Assembly: GCA_021397835.1 (NCBI GenBank)
Contig: JAJFZO010000080.1
Coordinates: 372,001 to 436,000, forward strand
Direction: 5' to 3'
Length of the DNA stretch: 64,000 nucleotides
DNA from: Moringa oleifera
Taxonomy: Eukaryota; Streptophyta; Magnoliopsida; Brassicales; Moringaceae
This document shows, piece after piece, positions 1-11,300 of the stretch (position 1 is the stretch's first letter; every line of letters starts with the position of its first letter). The position numbers were made by a program, and so were the translations under genes. The notes under the pieces were generated by a model. The model saw only the letters and a list, made by a program, of their open reading frames with translations. It was not told the origin of the DNA and did no database searches.

Positions 1-3000
1 TATTCAATTCTATTATAGGCGCAATGGAAGTTATGGTCTAGATTTATTAACACTGATAAGATTCTCACCATTGTTGTTAAGCAAACTATTGATTTCTCAT
101 GAGAACTTATTTGCTTTTTTTTGTTTATAAATTTTTTTATTAAATTTTAGTAGCGTTTTGAAGTGAGACTTGATATTTCTAAATTATTGTTAACTAATTG
201 ATTACTAACTATATAATTATCAATTTTACATTTAAAGTTAGAAATATAAATTAATAAAGTTTTTTATTTTTTATTTAGATCACTTATTTACAATATTAAT
301 AGCTTTACTTTATGATAGAAGTAGATTGATGATTATATGTTATGTATTTAAGTACCAATAAAAATTTTTTATCAACTTTAAGTATTTTTTGAATCATTTA
401 AAGAACGTTTAAAGAGTAATCACTTTTACTTCATTAATTTTATTAACATCATATTTTTGTTAATAAAATGATGTTATTTAAATAATATCATTTATGAAAA
501 AAATTGAAAATAAAGAGATTTTGTCATCTAAAGAGATAGAAGTATGATATCAAAATTATAATAATGACCATTGATTCCTATAATATCTTGTTCTGTTATG
601 AACTAGTTTAACTCTAATTTATTGAAAATAAATAATTAATTCATACAAAACGTAAAAAAAAATATAAAAGACAATCATGTATGCTAACACAAATATTATA
701 TGTAATTAGTGTTGTATCTATAAATCTTTTTTCATGATAATTATAGAAAAAAATAAATAATTCAAGGGATATTCTATAGCTTAAAGGTTTTAACTTGATC
801 ATGTGCCTTTCTTATGAGCAATTAAAGTATAAATAAAATATTTAAGTAAATATTTTGAAAAAAAATTGAAATCTATGTTGAGTTACAATTAAAATCTTAT
901 TGTTCAGAAAGTGACATAATAAACAAATCTTTTATTAATTATCGAAACAAAACTTAAGGCATGCAATGTCAAAAAAGAATGTCCAATGAAGATTATTAAT
1001 AATTTTTTACTTTTTTTCTCCTCAAGTTAACTATCCCTTTGATTTTTTTTTTAATCCATATGTCACTTTTTCTCACTATCAAAATCCATTATCAAAAACT
1101 CGTAAATGTTACTAGTTTCATTTATCTCTCTCCCCTCATCTCCTAATTTTTCCTTTGCCCTAGGAGTTTTCCTTCATTCCTCATTTTCTTGTCAGTCAAA
1201 CATCTAATAAACCTTAATCTTGTCTGCTAGAAGCTGTATTATGAATTCTAATGATGATATGCTCAGCATGAATGATGATTTTTTTTTCTCTTTTTCCATC
1301 TTCCTCCTTCCTTTAAAATGGGTGTGCATGTTTGTGGCAATACCAACTGCTTTTAATTTTCTTTCACTATTTGCAAGTAGAACCCATCTTTTTGTTATTG
1401 GAAAAGACTCATCAGTAAAAACATATTGCAAAGCACAAAACTATTGAATTTGAAATAGACAAAAAAAAAAAAAGAAAAAAAGAATGATGTTACTTATTTT
1501 TTACCAGGCTGAGTTATGGACTAAGTTGTTCTCTTTAAAACTTTTCATAGCTCAGCCCATATTGTGCAGCAGTGTACAAGCTTGTTATTTTCAAGATAAA
1601 AATTGGATCTCATGTACACAATAAAAAATAAAAAATATTTTTATCTTTAAAATATTGATTGAATTCCAAAAAAAAATTAAAAATAAAATATAGCCAAAAA
1701 AAGTCAAAGAAAGCTTGGAAAGTTCGTTGGGATAGTAACAAATAGTTGGTAATCTCGAGATAAAAATAACTGTTGGGATAGAGCTACTAGGAAAAAACTA
1801 TTGGAAAAGAGCTATTATTGCAAAAGTTGTATTTTTGGAGAGGTAGGGTACCTCTTTATATAAAAAAGGCTGGTGAAAGACTCGAGAGAAAATAAAAGCA
1901 TGATTATCATATGAAAGACATGTAAAGTGACTCTTATGGGTAAGCGAGTGACTGATGCTATGTTGCTATGACACTTGGTTTCTAATGATTAAGCTAGGCG
2001 AGGTGCCTTGTACACTTGGGCTAATGGATTAGAGCAAGTATGTATAGAGAGACTCAAAGGAAGATTCAGTCTCCCACTAATCTTGTCTTCCTTTGTATAG
2101 TTACCTAATAAAAAATTAAAAAATAAATTAAATAAATATTTTCCAAAAAATTAAGATGCTCTTTAGCTCAAACTTAGCACGATTAATAGGACGAACATTG
2201 ACGACTTATGGCAGACTTATATAAGTCTATCTCTTTTCTCTTCTATAAAATTGAGATCCAAACTTATTTCACACTCCACATCTTATATAGATTCTAAGAA
2301 ATTGTATTTTGAATATGAGATATTAAGGAAAGGGGTTTTCTTAAGGCACATTTTTTTTTTTCATCTTTCAAAGCCATTTTAAAATTTATTTTTTAAATAA
2401 AAACAAAACAATCTCAATCAAAATAACTAAAATTTGACACATTCAACAAATTAAAATTATAAATTTGATATTTTTTCAATAAAAATTTTTAAATTTGATT
2501 GATTAAAAATTAATAAATAATATTAATTTTTCAAAATCGATATCATAATTATTACTATTGCATATCTCAAAAAATTAAAAAGCGATTTTTATGTGAAAAT
2601 TATGCTTGGATCGCGTAAAATTTGAGTTCTTTTGCCGACTTGAGTGAGCTACTTCTATAAAATAGCTTATTCGGTCAAACATCATAATTTCTAACAAAGA
2701 AAAGATTTTACATAAAAGAAAAGATGGGTAGAAGAGAAAAGAAGAAATTACACACAAAAAAAAAAGAGAAAAAAAAAAGAAGAAAGAAACTTACATAAAA
2801 TACTTCTAGTTAAAATCCAACTGTAGTTAAAAAAATATTTTATTAATATAAAACTTAAATTTATTTGACATAGAAATTTCAAATTTATTTTTTATATTTT
2901 AAAAATCGAGATTTATATTGATACTGAGTATATATTTTGAATTTTTTAAATATTTATCTTATTTATTTTTAATAACTAATTTATTCTCATTTTTTAAAAA

Positions 3001-3100
3001 TAAAAAATGGGAACACAATTGTAAACAGAAAAAAATGGGAGCACAAATTGTAAACAGAAAAACGAACAGAAGAAAAATTCAAATTATCTTTCAACCCATC
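1..3100. other. AT-rich intergenic DNA
   Basis: I see no gene here. Both strands carry only short reading frames without recognisable motifs; the two 75-codon frames near 1.2-1.45 kb are reverse complements of each other and look like chance. There are A and T homopolymer runs (near 1.46 kb and 2.76 kb). A segment at about 1.7-2.1 kb is slightly richer in G and could be an old mobile-element scrap, but I find no terminal repeats or coding trace that would prove it. Confidence 0.6.
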
Positions 3101-3109
3101 AGGCAGCTA

Positions 3110-3360
3110 CCATGATTGGCCCCTGCGCTCCGCAAATCACCCACCCCAAAATTAGGCAAAACAGATGAATTACGGCGACGGGAGAAGCAGAGGAAGCCGG
3201 CAATGGTGGATTCTCGACCATTGAGCTGTGTCGCTTCCGAGCTAAGCATAAGACAGACAGGTTCGTCTCTTCTTACTCTTCCTCTGCAACTACCGAGCTT
3301 GTGTAAAACCACTGTACGTGTGCGTGCCAAGAGAGAGGACTGTGGTTTTGATTTCTGAAA
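3110..3360 (+). other. GC-richer island, possible lost first exon
   Basis: This stretch is abruptly richer in G and C than its surroundings. Open frames exist on both strands: plus 3116-3358 and minus 3091-3330. On the plus strand an ATG near 3203 opens a short peptide that runs to ACAGACAG|GTTCGT near 3259, which would pass as a splice donor, so this could be the first exon of a gene whose remainder is gone, or the 5' untranslated and regulatory DNA of the NAC gene at 3.84 kb. I do not recognise any of the peptides. The composition is the only firm observation. Confidence 0.3.
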
Positions 3361-3499
3361 TCATAATGGTTTCCTCGTTCACTCTCTTTCGATTGCTCTC
3401 TGTCCTTCTCCTAGAACTTTCTGCTGGCGATGTGTAGACCGCCAGTGCCGTTCGCAAAGACGGGACCTAGGGAGTGGAAACCATATAACCGTCTCCTCA

Positions 3500-3600
3500 T
3501 TCGCACGTGTCATGACGACCAAATAGTAATATCACGTGAGGATTTTGGCGCTTAAAAGAGGTGCGTACTAACGGTCATCTCTCCCACCCCGATAAATCAG
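3500..3600 (+). promoter_or_regulatory. G-box pair and E2F-like site upstream of NAC gene
   Basis: CACGTGTC at 3504-3511, an ABRE-type G-box, and a second CACGTG at 3533-3538 lie 22 bp apart, followed by TTTGGCGC at 3544-3551, which fits the plant E2F consensus. They sit about 300 bp upstream of the NAC start codon, where a core promoter region and 5' leader would be expected. Binding by bZIP, bHLH or E2F factors is inferred from the motifs only. Confidence 0.45.
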
Positions 3601-3839
3601 ACTCCCTTATGCTTTCTTTTCAAGTCAGGAGATTAGTGAAAATTTTGAGTTTGAGTTTGATTGGAAGCAGAGAAAATCTAGAGCAAGAAGAAGAAAGAGT
3701 TACTCTGTGACCAAGGTGACTTCCTTTATTTCTTCATTTTTCTTTAAGAACTTTGTGTTTTACAGAATTGAGATCTGTTTGCTTGAGAAGGGAGAGGTTG
3801 TTACAAGCTATTTCATTTTGTAATTTTCTTTGACTATCG

Positions 3840-4755
3840 ATGGATCAAAGAAATTCAAGGGTATCTGCATTTAATTGTTCTTCCGGAGTTCCAGTTGGGT
3901 TAAAATTCAGGCCAGCTGATGAGCAGCTTGTTTATCTTTTGGGGAAGGTTCATGGGTACAAGTTAGGGGTAGACGGTCTGATACGTGAGAAGGATGTTTA
4001 TGCCATGAACCATGGTTTCTGCAACATCCTGACAATGATCTCCTTCACAGAGATGAATGCTTTTACTTTGTTAAGCCAGAGAAGGTCTCCAACAGTGGCA
4101 AAGGCAAGAGGGCTAGACGTGTTCTTGAAGGTGATTTCAATGGCGGCTGGTGGAAAGCCAACAATAGGGACCAACCTATTCACTGAAAAGACCCAAGGGG
4201 CTGTATTCAACTTGTGGGTTGTAAGAAAACCCTCTCCCACTCCCACGAGAAAAAAAGGGGAATCGCGAAGAAGCTGATGTGAGCAACTGGATAATGGATG
4301 AATGTCGGCTTGCATCTGGGTCTTTCGAAGAATGGGTTTTATGTCGAATTCATTATAATAGCAAAGGAAAAGGTACTCAAAAACTGATTAAGCTAGAGAC
4401 ACACCCAGTAGAGAAGAATGATGAGATTGCACAAAATTCAAAGAATGAAGTGAAGAATTCAGATATCAGGCCATACCTTGATTGGATCGAGGAAAGTCTT
4501 TTTGATGATAATGATTCCAATGAAGATACTGGTGAGATTTTAAACCATCCAGTGGTTGTTGACTGGTGGAAAGAAGTGGGTATTAACTTGAAAGATGTAA
4601 AGTCAACTAGTACGGGTTATGAACAGCCAAAAGAGTCTATCGTGGACCATATTCGTGTAGAAGAATACAAAGAGGTACAAGAAGCTCATGATTCAAATGA
4701 TGAAGAGCTTTACAGCACCGTGATAGTGAACTTTTGGCTTTGTAGAGAAAGCTGA
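3840..4755 (+). pseudogene. NAC-domain transcription factor, frameshifted
   Basis: The reading begins at ATG 3840 with NAC subdomain A (VGLKFRPADEQLVYLL) and subdomain B (EKDVYAMN). The next conserved Pro-Trp pair is only readable one frame back, consistent with loss of one base near 4010. In that frame subdomain C follows (ECFYFVKPEK, then GWWKANNRDQP), interrupted by TGA near 4183. A second single-base loss near the A-run at 4247-4255 is needed to reach subdomains D/E (VSNWIMDECRL, EEWVLCRIHY) in the frame open from 4279 to the TGA at 4753-4755. The tail is acidic and unconserved, as usual for the NAC activation region. NAC proteins are plant-specific nuclear DNA-binding factors. Both shifts lie in short homopolymers, so either a young pseudogene or assembly error is possible; the TGA favours a real pseudogene. 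No introns are apparent, although most NAC genes have two. Confidence 0.82.
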
Positions 4756-4761
4756 GATGTC

Positions 4762-4767
4762 AATAAA
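4762..4767 (+). terminator. Possible NAC poly(A) signal
   Basis: AATAAA lies seven bases after the NAC stop codon. Position and sequence fit a near-upstream element, but plant poly(A) signals are degenerate and this one is very close to the stop. Confidence 0.3.
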
Positions 4768-4789
4768 TAACTTTCTTTTGATAGTGTCT

Positions 4790-4975
4790 TAGTTTCTTTA
4801 CTGTTTGAATAATTGTCTATAGTTGTCGAGCTGCAGATTACAATTGTGTAGTGCAATGTTGCAGCAATAATTTAAACTGGGCTGCACACTGAAAATAATA
4901 ACTTTAGCTTGAATTATGCAGAGCAGAGCAGCTGGTTTGTGGCAAATGGAATGACATATTTATTTACATGTATTA
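4790..4975 (+). repeat. NAC 3' flank, copy 1 of a duplicated segment
   Basis: This non-coding stretch directly after the NAC gene is recognisably repeated at about 13,380-13,555. Shared short blocks in the same order include TGTTTRAAKAAT near the start, a GCAAT-TTGCAG block, then GAACAGARCAG and TGGTTTGT. Divergence is moderate, with small indels. It marks an old duplication that included at least the 3' flank of the NAC locus. Confidence 0.65.
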
Positions 4976-5449
4976 TGGTTACGTGTTTAAGTTGTTTCTG
5001 TGAGTGACTAGGTCTCCTAAAGGCTTGCCTTGGTTGCGCCAGTTAGGGAGGAAGAAGGCATGAATGGAGCAGAAAAGTTTATCTCTGATCTTTGGGGTCT
5101 TGTTCTCACCTGAAGACAATCAAACTCTAATTTTTCTTACTATTGTCTAGGACTTTACTTGTACATAATCTATGGGCTATGCTGAGATTTACTAGCTCAA
5201 TTATTTATTTGCAAGGTACTACTCTTGTGATTTGCTGGTCTATGACGGGTTCCACTTTCTAGACATTAACTTGTTTCCCTTTGTTTGATTATCTGTGTTC
5301 CATGTTCAATATTAACTTGTTTCAAGGTGCTTAATTATCTCGATTTAACTTGCTTGCATTTGGTTACTGTTAGGGCAATTTTAAGTTTCATACTGATCCA
5401 TACTTCTACCTAGTGAGGATATGTGGAGTATAGAGGACAAGGATGTTAA

Positions 5450-5760
5450 ATGGGGAATTTTAAGTTTCATGTAAACATCTTGCTTCAGAATTGTCCTAAT
5501 CTCAAGGGATTGCGGAGAAGGAGGGAAAACAATCAGACTGAGGCTGAGCTGCCTTCATTTCCTTGTAGTTTCACATTAGAGATCTGCAATTGCCTTGACA
5601 TGACTTCCATGTCGTGCTTTCCATCTGTTGAAGGAGATTTGTGCTGGAATATAACAGTTGGAAGCCATTGCAAATGACAATGATGATGAAAATTAAGATG
5701 AATGATTGTTCTCTCTTCTTCTTGACTTGCAGAACCAGAGATGATGAGCACTACAATTCT
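5450..5760 (+). pseudogene. LRR scrap of a CNL resistance gene
   Basis: The frame from 5450 to 5677 reads NCPNLKG, then LPSFPC and a short LEICNC segment: the irregular leucine-rich repeats of plant NBS-LRR proteins. The block that follows (GGAAGCCATTGCAAATGA and then a GATGATGA run) matches the LRR part of the larger resistance pseudogene at about 9.42-9.46 kb (GGAAGCCACTGCAACAGA then GATGATGA), so the two are paralogous. Nothing of a coiled coil or NB-ARC domain is present here. It is a leftover of a second resistance gene or a duplicated 3' piece of the neighbour. Confidence 0.7.
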
Positions 5761-6698
5761 TCAAGGATTATGTATAAGTTGAGTGCTAATTACCTCTTTT
5801 TTTTTTTTTGTTAATGTTCATTTTTTAGTTTTAATTTTAGAATAAATTTATCTGGTCAAGGAATTCATTCAATTTAGATAACTAATTGAAATATGAAACC
5901 ACTAATTTATACTACTTCTTTATGTAAACACTGCAATGCTTCGATCTGAAATGTGTCTGGATATTGGCATCACTGCTGTGCTTCATGCTAGATTTGCTTT
6001 TCTTTTCTTTTCATTCTTTTCTTTTCTTTTCTTAACCCTTGTAGATAGAAATTTCTCACAGTCATCACTTGATATTGAAATTTGTAGTTTTCTTTCCAGC
6101 TATAAATCATAGTTTGCAAGAAACATAATCTTAGAAATATGAGGATTGCCCATTTACTAGGTGTTAGCCGCATTACTTTAGGGATGAAAGCTGATCAAAT
6201 AGGAGATTGATGGTCATATGTTATGTCTTCAATCACTGTAAGTATTTCAAGCAAATTTATAGCCATCCCTTAAATCTTTTAGAGTTTGTTTGAGAACTAA
6301 TCAATTTTACTTGATTATTTCGTCTGTCCAGGCACAAATATCAAAGCTAAAAAGAATAATTACAATGAAATGATTCAACAAGTTGCCTCTTGTTCCTTTC
6401 TAACCCTGCTTAAAACAGAATCACTGTTCTTGTTGAGTAAGCTTTTGGCCCCATGCCTGATACTGCTTGCTAACTGGCCCTATCTTCCTTGTTGGTGCAG
6501 AAGGCTTTCTCTAGTCAGATTAAATAATCAACTGCTTTAAGATTTTCAGACACTAATGAAGACACTAAGTGATTCACATTTTTACCATCAAGTGTGTACA
6601 CTAAACTCTCTTTTAGAACTAACTATGCTTATAGTAAGTTCATTATTCAGAGTTAACATTTTAAATTACTTTGAAACGAATCGCTCGGTTCAGCGATA
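5760..6698. other. Intergenic DNA before resistance pseudogene
   Basis: I see no coding sequence. There is a T-run near 5799 and a TTTTC-rich tract at about 5998-6032. The segment just upstream of 6699 would be the promoter and leader of the resistance gene, but no clear TATA element stands out from the general AT background. Confidence 0.5.
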
Positions 6699-9600
6699 AT
6701 GGCAGAGGCAGTTCTCTTTCACTTAGGTAGAGAGCTCATAAAGAAATTGGGTATTGTTAAAGAAATTGGATTTACGGTGGAATGTGGAAGGTGAACTGGG
6801 CAAACTGAAGAGCACTCTTTCTGCGATTCGAGCAGTTCTTCTTGATGCACAGAAGCAGCACTTACACAACAATCATGTCAAAGATTGGCTTAGTAAGCTG
6901 AAAGAAGCAGTCTACGATGCAGATGACTTGCTGGATGGTTTCTCCACCGAAGCTCTTCAACGGAAAGTGATGGCTAAAAATAAAATGGTGATTTCTCCAG
7001 GATCATTATTTGTTGCTGGATGATTTCTCCACTGATTTTGCAATTCCTACTGTCTTAGAATGGCTGACAAAGTCAAGTTAGTCAGAGAGCGGCTAGATGA
7101 GATTGCACCTGAAAAAAAAATTCATTTTGAAGCAAGAGTAGAAGAAGAATAGTAGGGAGAGAAAGTGCACTCACTCTTATGCATGTGGAGAGGATGTTAT
7201 TGGAAGAGACAAGGATAAAGAAGAAATAATAAACACTCTTCTCAATTCTGGGGAAAATATTTTGGTTGTTCCAGTTGTGGGCATTGGGGGTTTAGGAAAA
7301 ACCACACTTGCTTAACTTGTTTATAATGATGAGATAGTTAAAAAGAGTTTTGAGCTTAGAATGTGGGATCTGTCTCTGATCCTTTTAATGTCAAGTTAAT
7401 TGTAGAAAAAATGATCAAATCTGCCACAAATAGTGATCCTAGAAACCTTGAGATGGATCAATTGCAAAATCGTCTTCAAGAAAAAATTGGTGAAAAAAAA
7501 AAGAAAATTTTTTTAGATGATGTGTGGAATGAGGATAGAAATAAATGGCTCAATTTGGAATATCTATTGAAGGATGGTGCAAAAGAAAGTCAGATAATGG
7601 TAACTACACGTAGTGGAATGGTAGCAGAAGCTGTGAGTCCATTCTTGCCATATGTTTTAAAAGGTTTGTCTGACAATGAAGCTGGGGGTTTATTCTTGCG
7701 ATTTGCATTTGAACAAGGGGTGGAGCCAAAGAATCAAGTTGTTTTTGACATTGGGAAGAAGATTATGAGCACTTGTGCAGGTGTTCCTCTTGTCATTAAA
7801 ACAGTTAGAGCCTTATTTTATTTTAAAGATCCAAACATTGAGTGGTCTTTATTTGAAATTGAGGAATTCATAGGAGTAGCTCATCAAGACAATGATATTT
7901 TACCAACATTTGAGTTATGATTACCTTCCCTCGCACTTGAGAAACTGTTTTGCTTATTGTAGATTATTTCCTAAACATTATGATATTGATGTATCAAATT
8001 TGATCTATTTTTGGATAACACAAGGTCTCATTGAGCATTGGATAAAGAGCAATGCCTTGAAGATATAGGGCCCCTTTATTTTAAAGGATTACTTTCTAGG
8101 TCTTTCTTTCAAGAAGTGAAAGAAGGTGAATGGGGCAACATAAGATACTGTAAGATGCATGAACTAAGCATGATCTTGCAATATTAGTTGGGGGCAAGGA
8201 AAGCATCATAGTGAAATCAAATGATGAATCTCTTATTAATGGAAAAACTAGTCATGTATCATTTGATATCATTTGATTTTCATGTAAGTCCATCAAGGCA
8301 AGTCCCATCCTCCTTACTCAAGGAAAATAAGATTCAAACATTGCTTGTGCATAGTCAAAGAGGTTGGACGAGAGATGGAGAATATTTTAGTGAGGCAGGC
8401 TGCAACTCGAAACTTCTAACTTCAAGACGTTTACGAGTATTAGACCTTCATAATTTAAATCTCTTCAGCATTCCTAACTCAATTGGTTGGTTGAAAAGCA
8501 TGGAGTATCTTGACCTTTCTGGAAACGAAAAGCTAGAAACTCTTCCCAGTTCTATTACAAAGCTCCAAAACCTGTAAGTGCTCAAACTCTTTAATTGTTC
8601 CAAACTCAAGAGACTGCCTCTCTAAATAAAATTGGTGAATCTTAGATGTCTTGTGATTTGGAGATCTGGTGAGTTGGGTTGTATGCCATGGGGAATTAGA
8701 CAGTTGAGTTCCGTATACAGATTAGACCGATTTATTGTGGACAAGAGAGATGGTGCTAATAGAGAGCCTAGTGCTAGTCTGGTGAACTTGATTGGCTCAA
8801 TAACTTGAGAAGAAACCTAACCATTGAGAATCTTGGCTACTTGAAGGAGGTTATCGGGGACAGCAAGGTAGCTGACTTGAAAGTGAAGCAGCATCTTCGA
8901 TAATTGAGATTAACATGGAACCTAAACAGATATGACTCCCTTGATGTTCTTGATGAGGAAAAGTTACTGGAAGGGCTGGAGCCCCACCATAATCTAAAAT
9001 AGTTGCATGTGGAGTATTACCAAGGTGTAAGGTTTCCAAGTCGGCTTTCTTCACTCCCGAATCTTGTTCATCTTAAATTATACAACTACAGAAATTACAA
9101 ACATCTACCATCGTTAGATTGGCTAACTTATTTGCAGTCTTTGAGGATTGACTGTGCATTTGGCTTGGGGTACATAGGGGACAATGATGTTTATTGGGGC
9201 AGTACTGCAAAAATAGAAGTAGAAGCTAACCTGTTTGTATTCCCATCCTTGAAAGAACTCATGCTTCGCAGTTGCTATAATCTCAAAGGATGATGGAGAA
9301 CGAGGCATGGCAATGATAGAGAGGGAAAGTTGCCTTGGTTTCCTCATCTTTCCAAGTTAGAAGTTCGGGATTGCCTTCATGGTATTTCGATCTGTTGAAG
9401 GAAAATTGAGGTGGGAAAAAATCAGTGGGAAGCCACTGCAACAGACAATGAAGATGATGAGCTGTTCAACATCTTCTTCACTCCATTTTCCTTTCTCCAC
9501 ATTGAGCTCTATCACTTAATTTGATTGAGGATATAGAATCTCTGCCAGAAGACAGTCTGAGAAATCTCACTTCTCTTCAGATTTTGAAGATTGATGGGTG

Positions 9601-10029
9601 CCCAAAGTTACTTCCTTTGTCAAAGGAAGGCTTCAGAGGCTTAACTTGTCTCCGCTCTCTTACTATTGAACATTATGAAAGGCTAACATCTCTTGCTAGA
9701 GTATTTCAACATCTCACTGCCCTTGAGAAGTTAGTGATATGCAGCCACTCACAGCTGGATCTCTCAAACTTAGATGGGATGTAATTTCAAGGCCTTAAGA
9801 GTCTTGTACTGCTGATGACTTGGAACCTCCCAAAACTGGTGTCTTTACCAGAGTCCCTTCAACATGCTGTCTTGTTGCAAAGACTTACACTTAGTTCTTG
9901 CTGCAATTTGACATCACTGCCTATTTCGATGGGTCGTCTTACCTCTTTACAAGAATTGGAAATTTTGGTTTGCCCTCATTTGTCTGAAACATGCAAAAAA
10001 CACACTGGCAGTGATTGGCCCAAGATTGC
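6699..10029 (+). pseudogene. CC-NBS-LRR (RGA-type) resistance gene, decayed
   Basis: Full-length layout of an RGA-like CNL immune receptor, broken in many places. ATG 6699 starts MAEAVLF and an Rx-type coiled coil (AVLLDAQKQ, KDWLSKLKEAVYDADDLLD). A one-base shift lies near 6750 and a TGA at 7021-7023. The P-loop [11 protein letters not shown] is followed at once by TAA 7313-7315 where family members have CAA. After another shift near 7363 the open frame 7363-7920 holds kinase-2 (FLDDVWNED; the Trp is the CNL signature), RNBS-B (VTTRSGM) and GLPL (CAGVPLV). RNBS-D (NCFAYCRLFPK) is shifted again. The MHD motif reads MHE at 8155-8163. LRRs follow from about 8.4 kb (RRLRVLDL, SMEYLDLSGN) and end at SETCKKHTGSDWPKIA near 10.03 kb, the usual C-terminus of this group. 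In life these are cytoplasmic ATP/ADP switches sensing pathogen effectors; this copy cannot encode one. Confidence 0.92.
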
Positions 10030-11017
10030 TTACACCCAACATAACAAAATTTCCAATAAATATCACATAAAATTTTCAAGGTTAGTAGCTATACGTCAAG
10101 TGCTTTACTTCAATTATTTTGCATATTTAGACTATCCCATTCATTTTTATCTCTTCCTCTTGATTGGTTACTTTAGGTTTTCTACTCAGGCTTCAATTCG
10201 TTAAAATTATGTATGAAGGTTGGTGCAATTCCCTCTTTTCTACTCAGGCTTCCTTCAGTGCTCAGTGTACTTATCATGAGTTTGCTGGAACAGAGATCCA
10301 ATTATTACACCTTACTAGCTGTACAATTCTTCAAATGCTATTTGCAGATTGATGGTAAATATCTCAGAAAACATTCAATCTTTCTATTTCTCTTTTTTTC
10401 AATTGGGTTACATCTGCAATTTATGAAGGTGCCTTTTATTTAAGTGAGGATTAATGACTCAAATATGATGGTGCAATCTCTTACAATTTGATTATTCTAG
10501 TCTGTTTTGTTGTGTTTCTTGGAAACTATAAACCATTCCTTGGTTCTGTTTGAGTAAGTGACACTGTCAATGCTGGCTGATTCTGTATGCACAGAGATAT
10601 CTGTGGTTTTGATGGAATATCTATATAATATGCCTCTGTATGTGTACCTATATATGTGTCTTTATGATTGTATGGTTGCTGTCAAAAAATTTGTTTTTAT
10701 TTTTTAATTAAAGTTACCTAAGTGCTAACAGCCATGATTACATGAAAATTTTGCTTTGATGGTGTCTTAGTTTCTTTAATCTGGCTAAAGAAATGACTTT
10801 CAAGGTTTAAACATTCTCTATTGTGGTTTAAAGGCAATGTGGATAGTGTAACTTTTGTAAGTAAATATTACCGTTGTTGGAGATGTTGAATTGTAGATTT
10901 GGTCTCCTTCTCTATACTTTGCCTTTTGAATGTTGTTATTGATTTTGGACGTCTATGAGAGCTATAAGTGTTGCACTTAATTGGTACATAACCTATTTGT
11001 AGAAAGTCTGCAAGTAA
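10030..11017. other. Resistance-gene 3' flank, no gene
   Basis: The open frame of the last LRR exon runs on to 10,204 without family similarity, so the original stop seems lost. TTTTCTACTCAGGCTTC occurs twice, near 10,177 and 10,236. A phrase GGTGTCTTAGTTTCTTTA near 10,760 resembles the start of the NAC 3' flank at 4,780, perhaps a third trace of that duplicated segment. No gene is visible. Confidence 0.4.
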
Positions 11018-11300
11018 ATGGACAAGACAAATAGAAAGGAGAAAGAGTTGGTTGGTGAAGTAATATGGCCTAGGAAGTACATGTATCCACCTGAAGAGAG
11101 TGTAAAAGATGGAATAATCATGTGGCTTGAAGACCAATGGTGGCATTTTCAGAGAAAGATTGAAAGTATGGTTCAAATATTAAGGAAATAAATGAGAGAG
11201 CAAGGCAAAATCACTTGTTGGTTCGGCGGCTGAGCTAAAGGTGACTTACTTGAGTTTAGTTCGATCTTCACAAGCTATGATCTGGGTGCCACTACAACTA
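11018..11300 (+). pseudogene. Unrecognised Trp-rich coding scrap
   Basis: ATG 11018 to TAA 11189-11191 encodes 57 residues with a very protein-like composition: charged N-terminus, then EVIWPRKYMYPPEE, GIIMWLEDQWWHFQRK. Reading one frame over after the stop continues plausibly with NERARQNHLL and a further frame gives AAELKVTYLSLVRSSQAM up to about 11,290. Such continuation across frames suggests a real gene that has suffered shifts. I do not recognise the family. Five tryptophans in 57 codons would be unusual for random AT-rich DNA. Confidence 0.45.

Noticed and set aside
3998..4315. 105-codon minus-strand frame
   Set aside because: Antisense shadow of the NAC gene.
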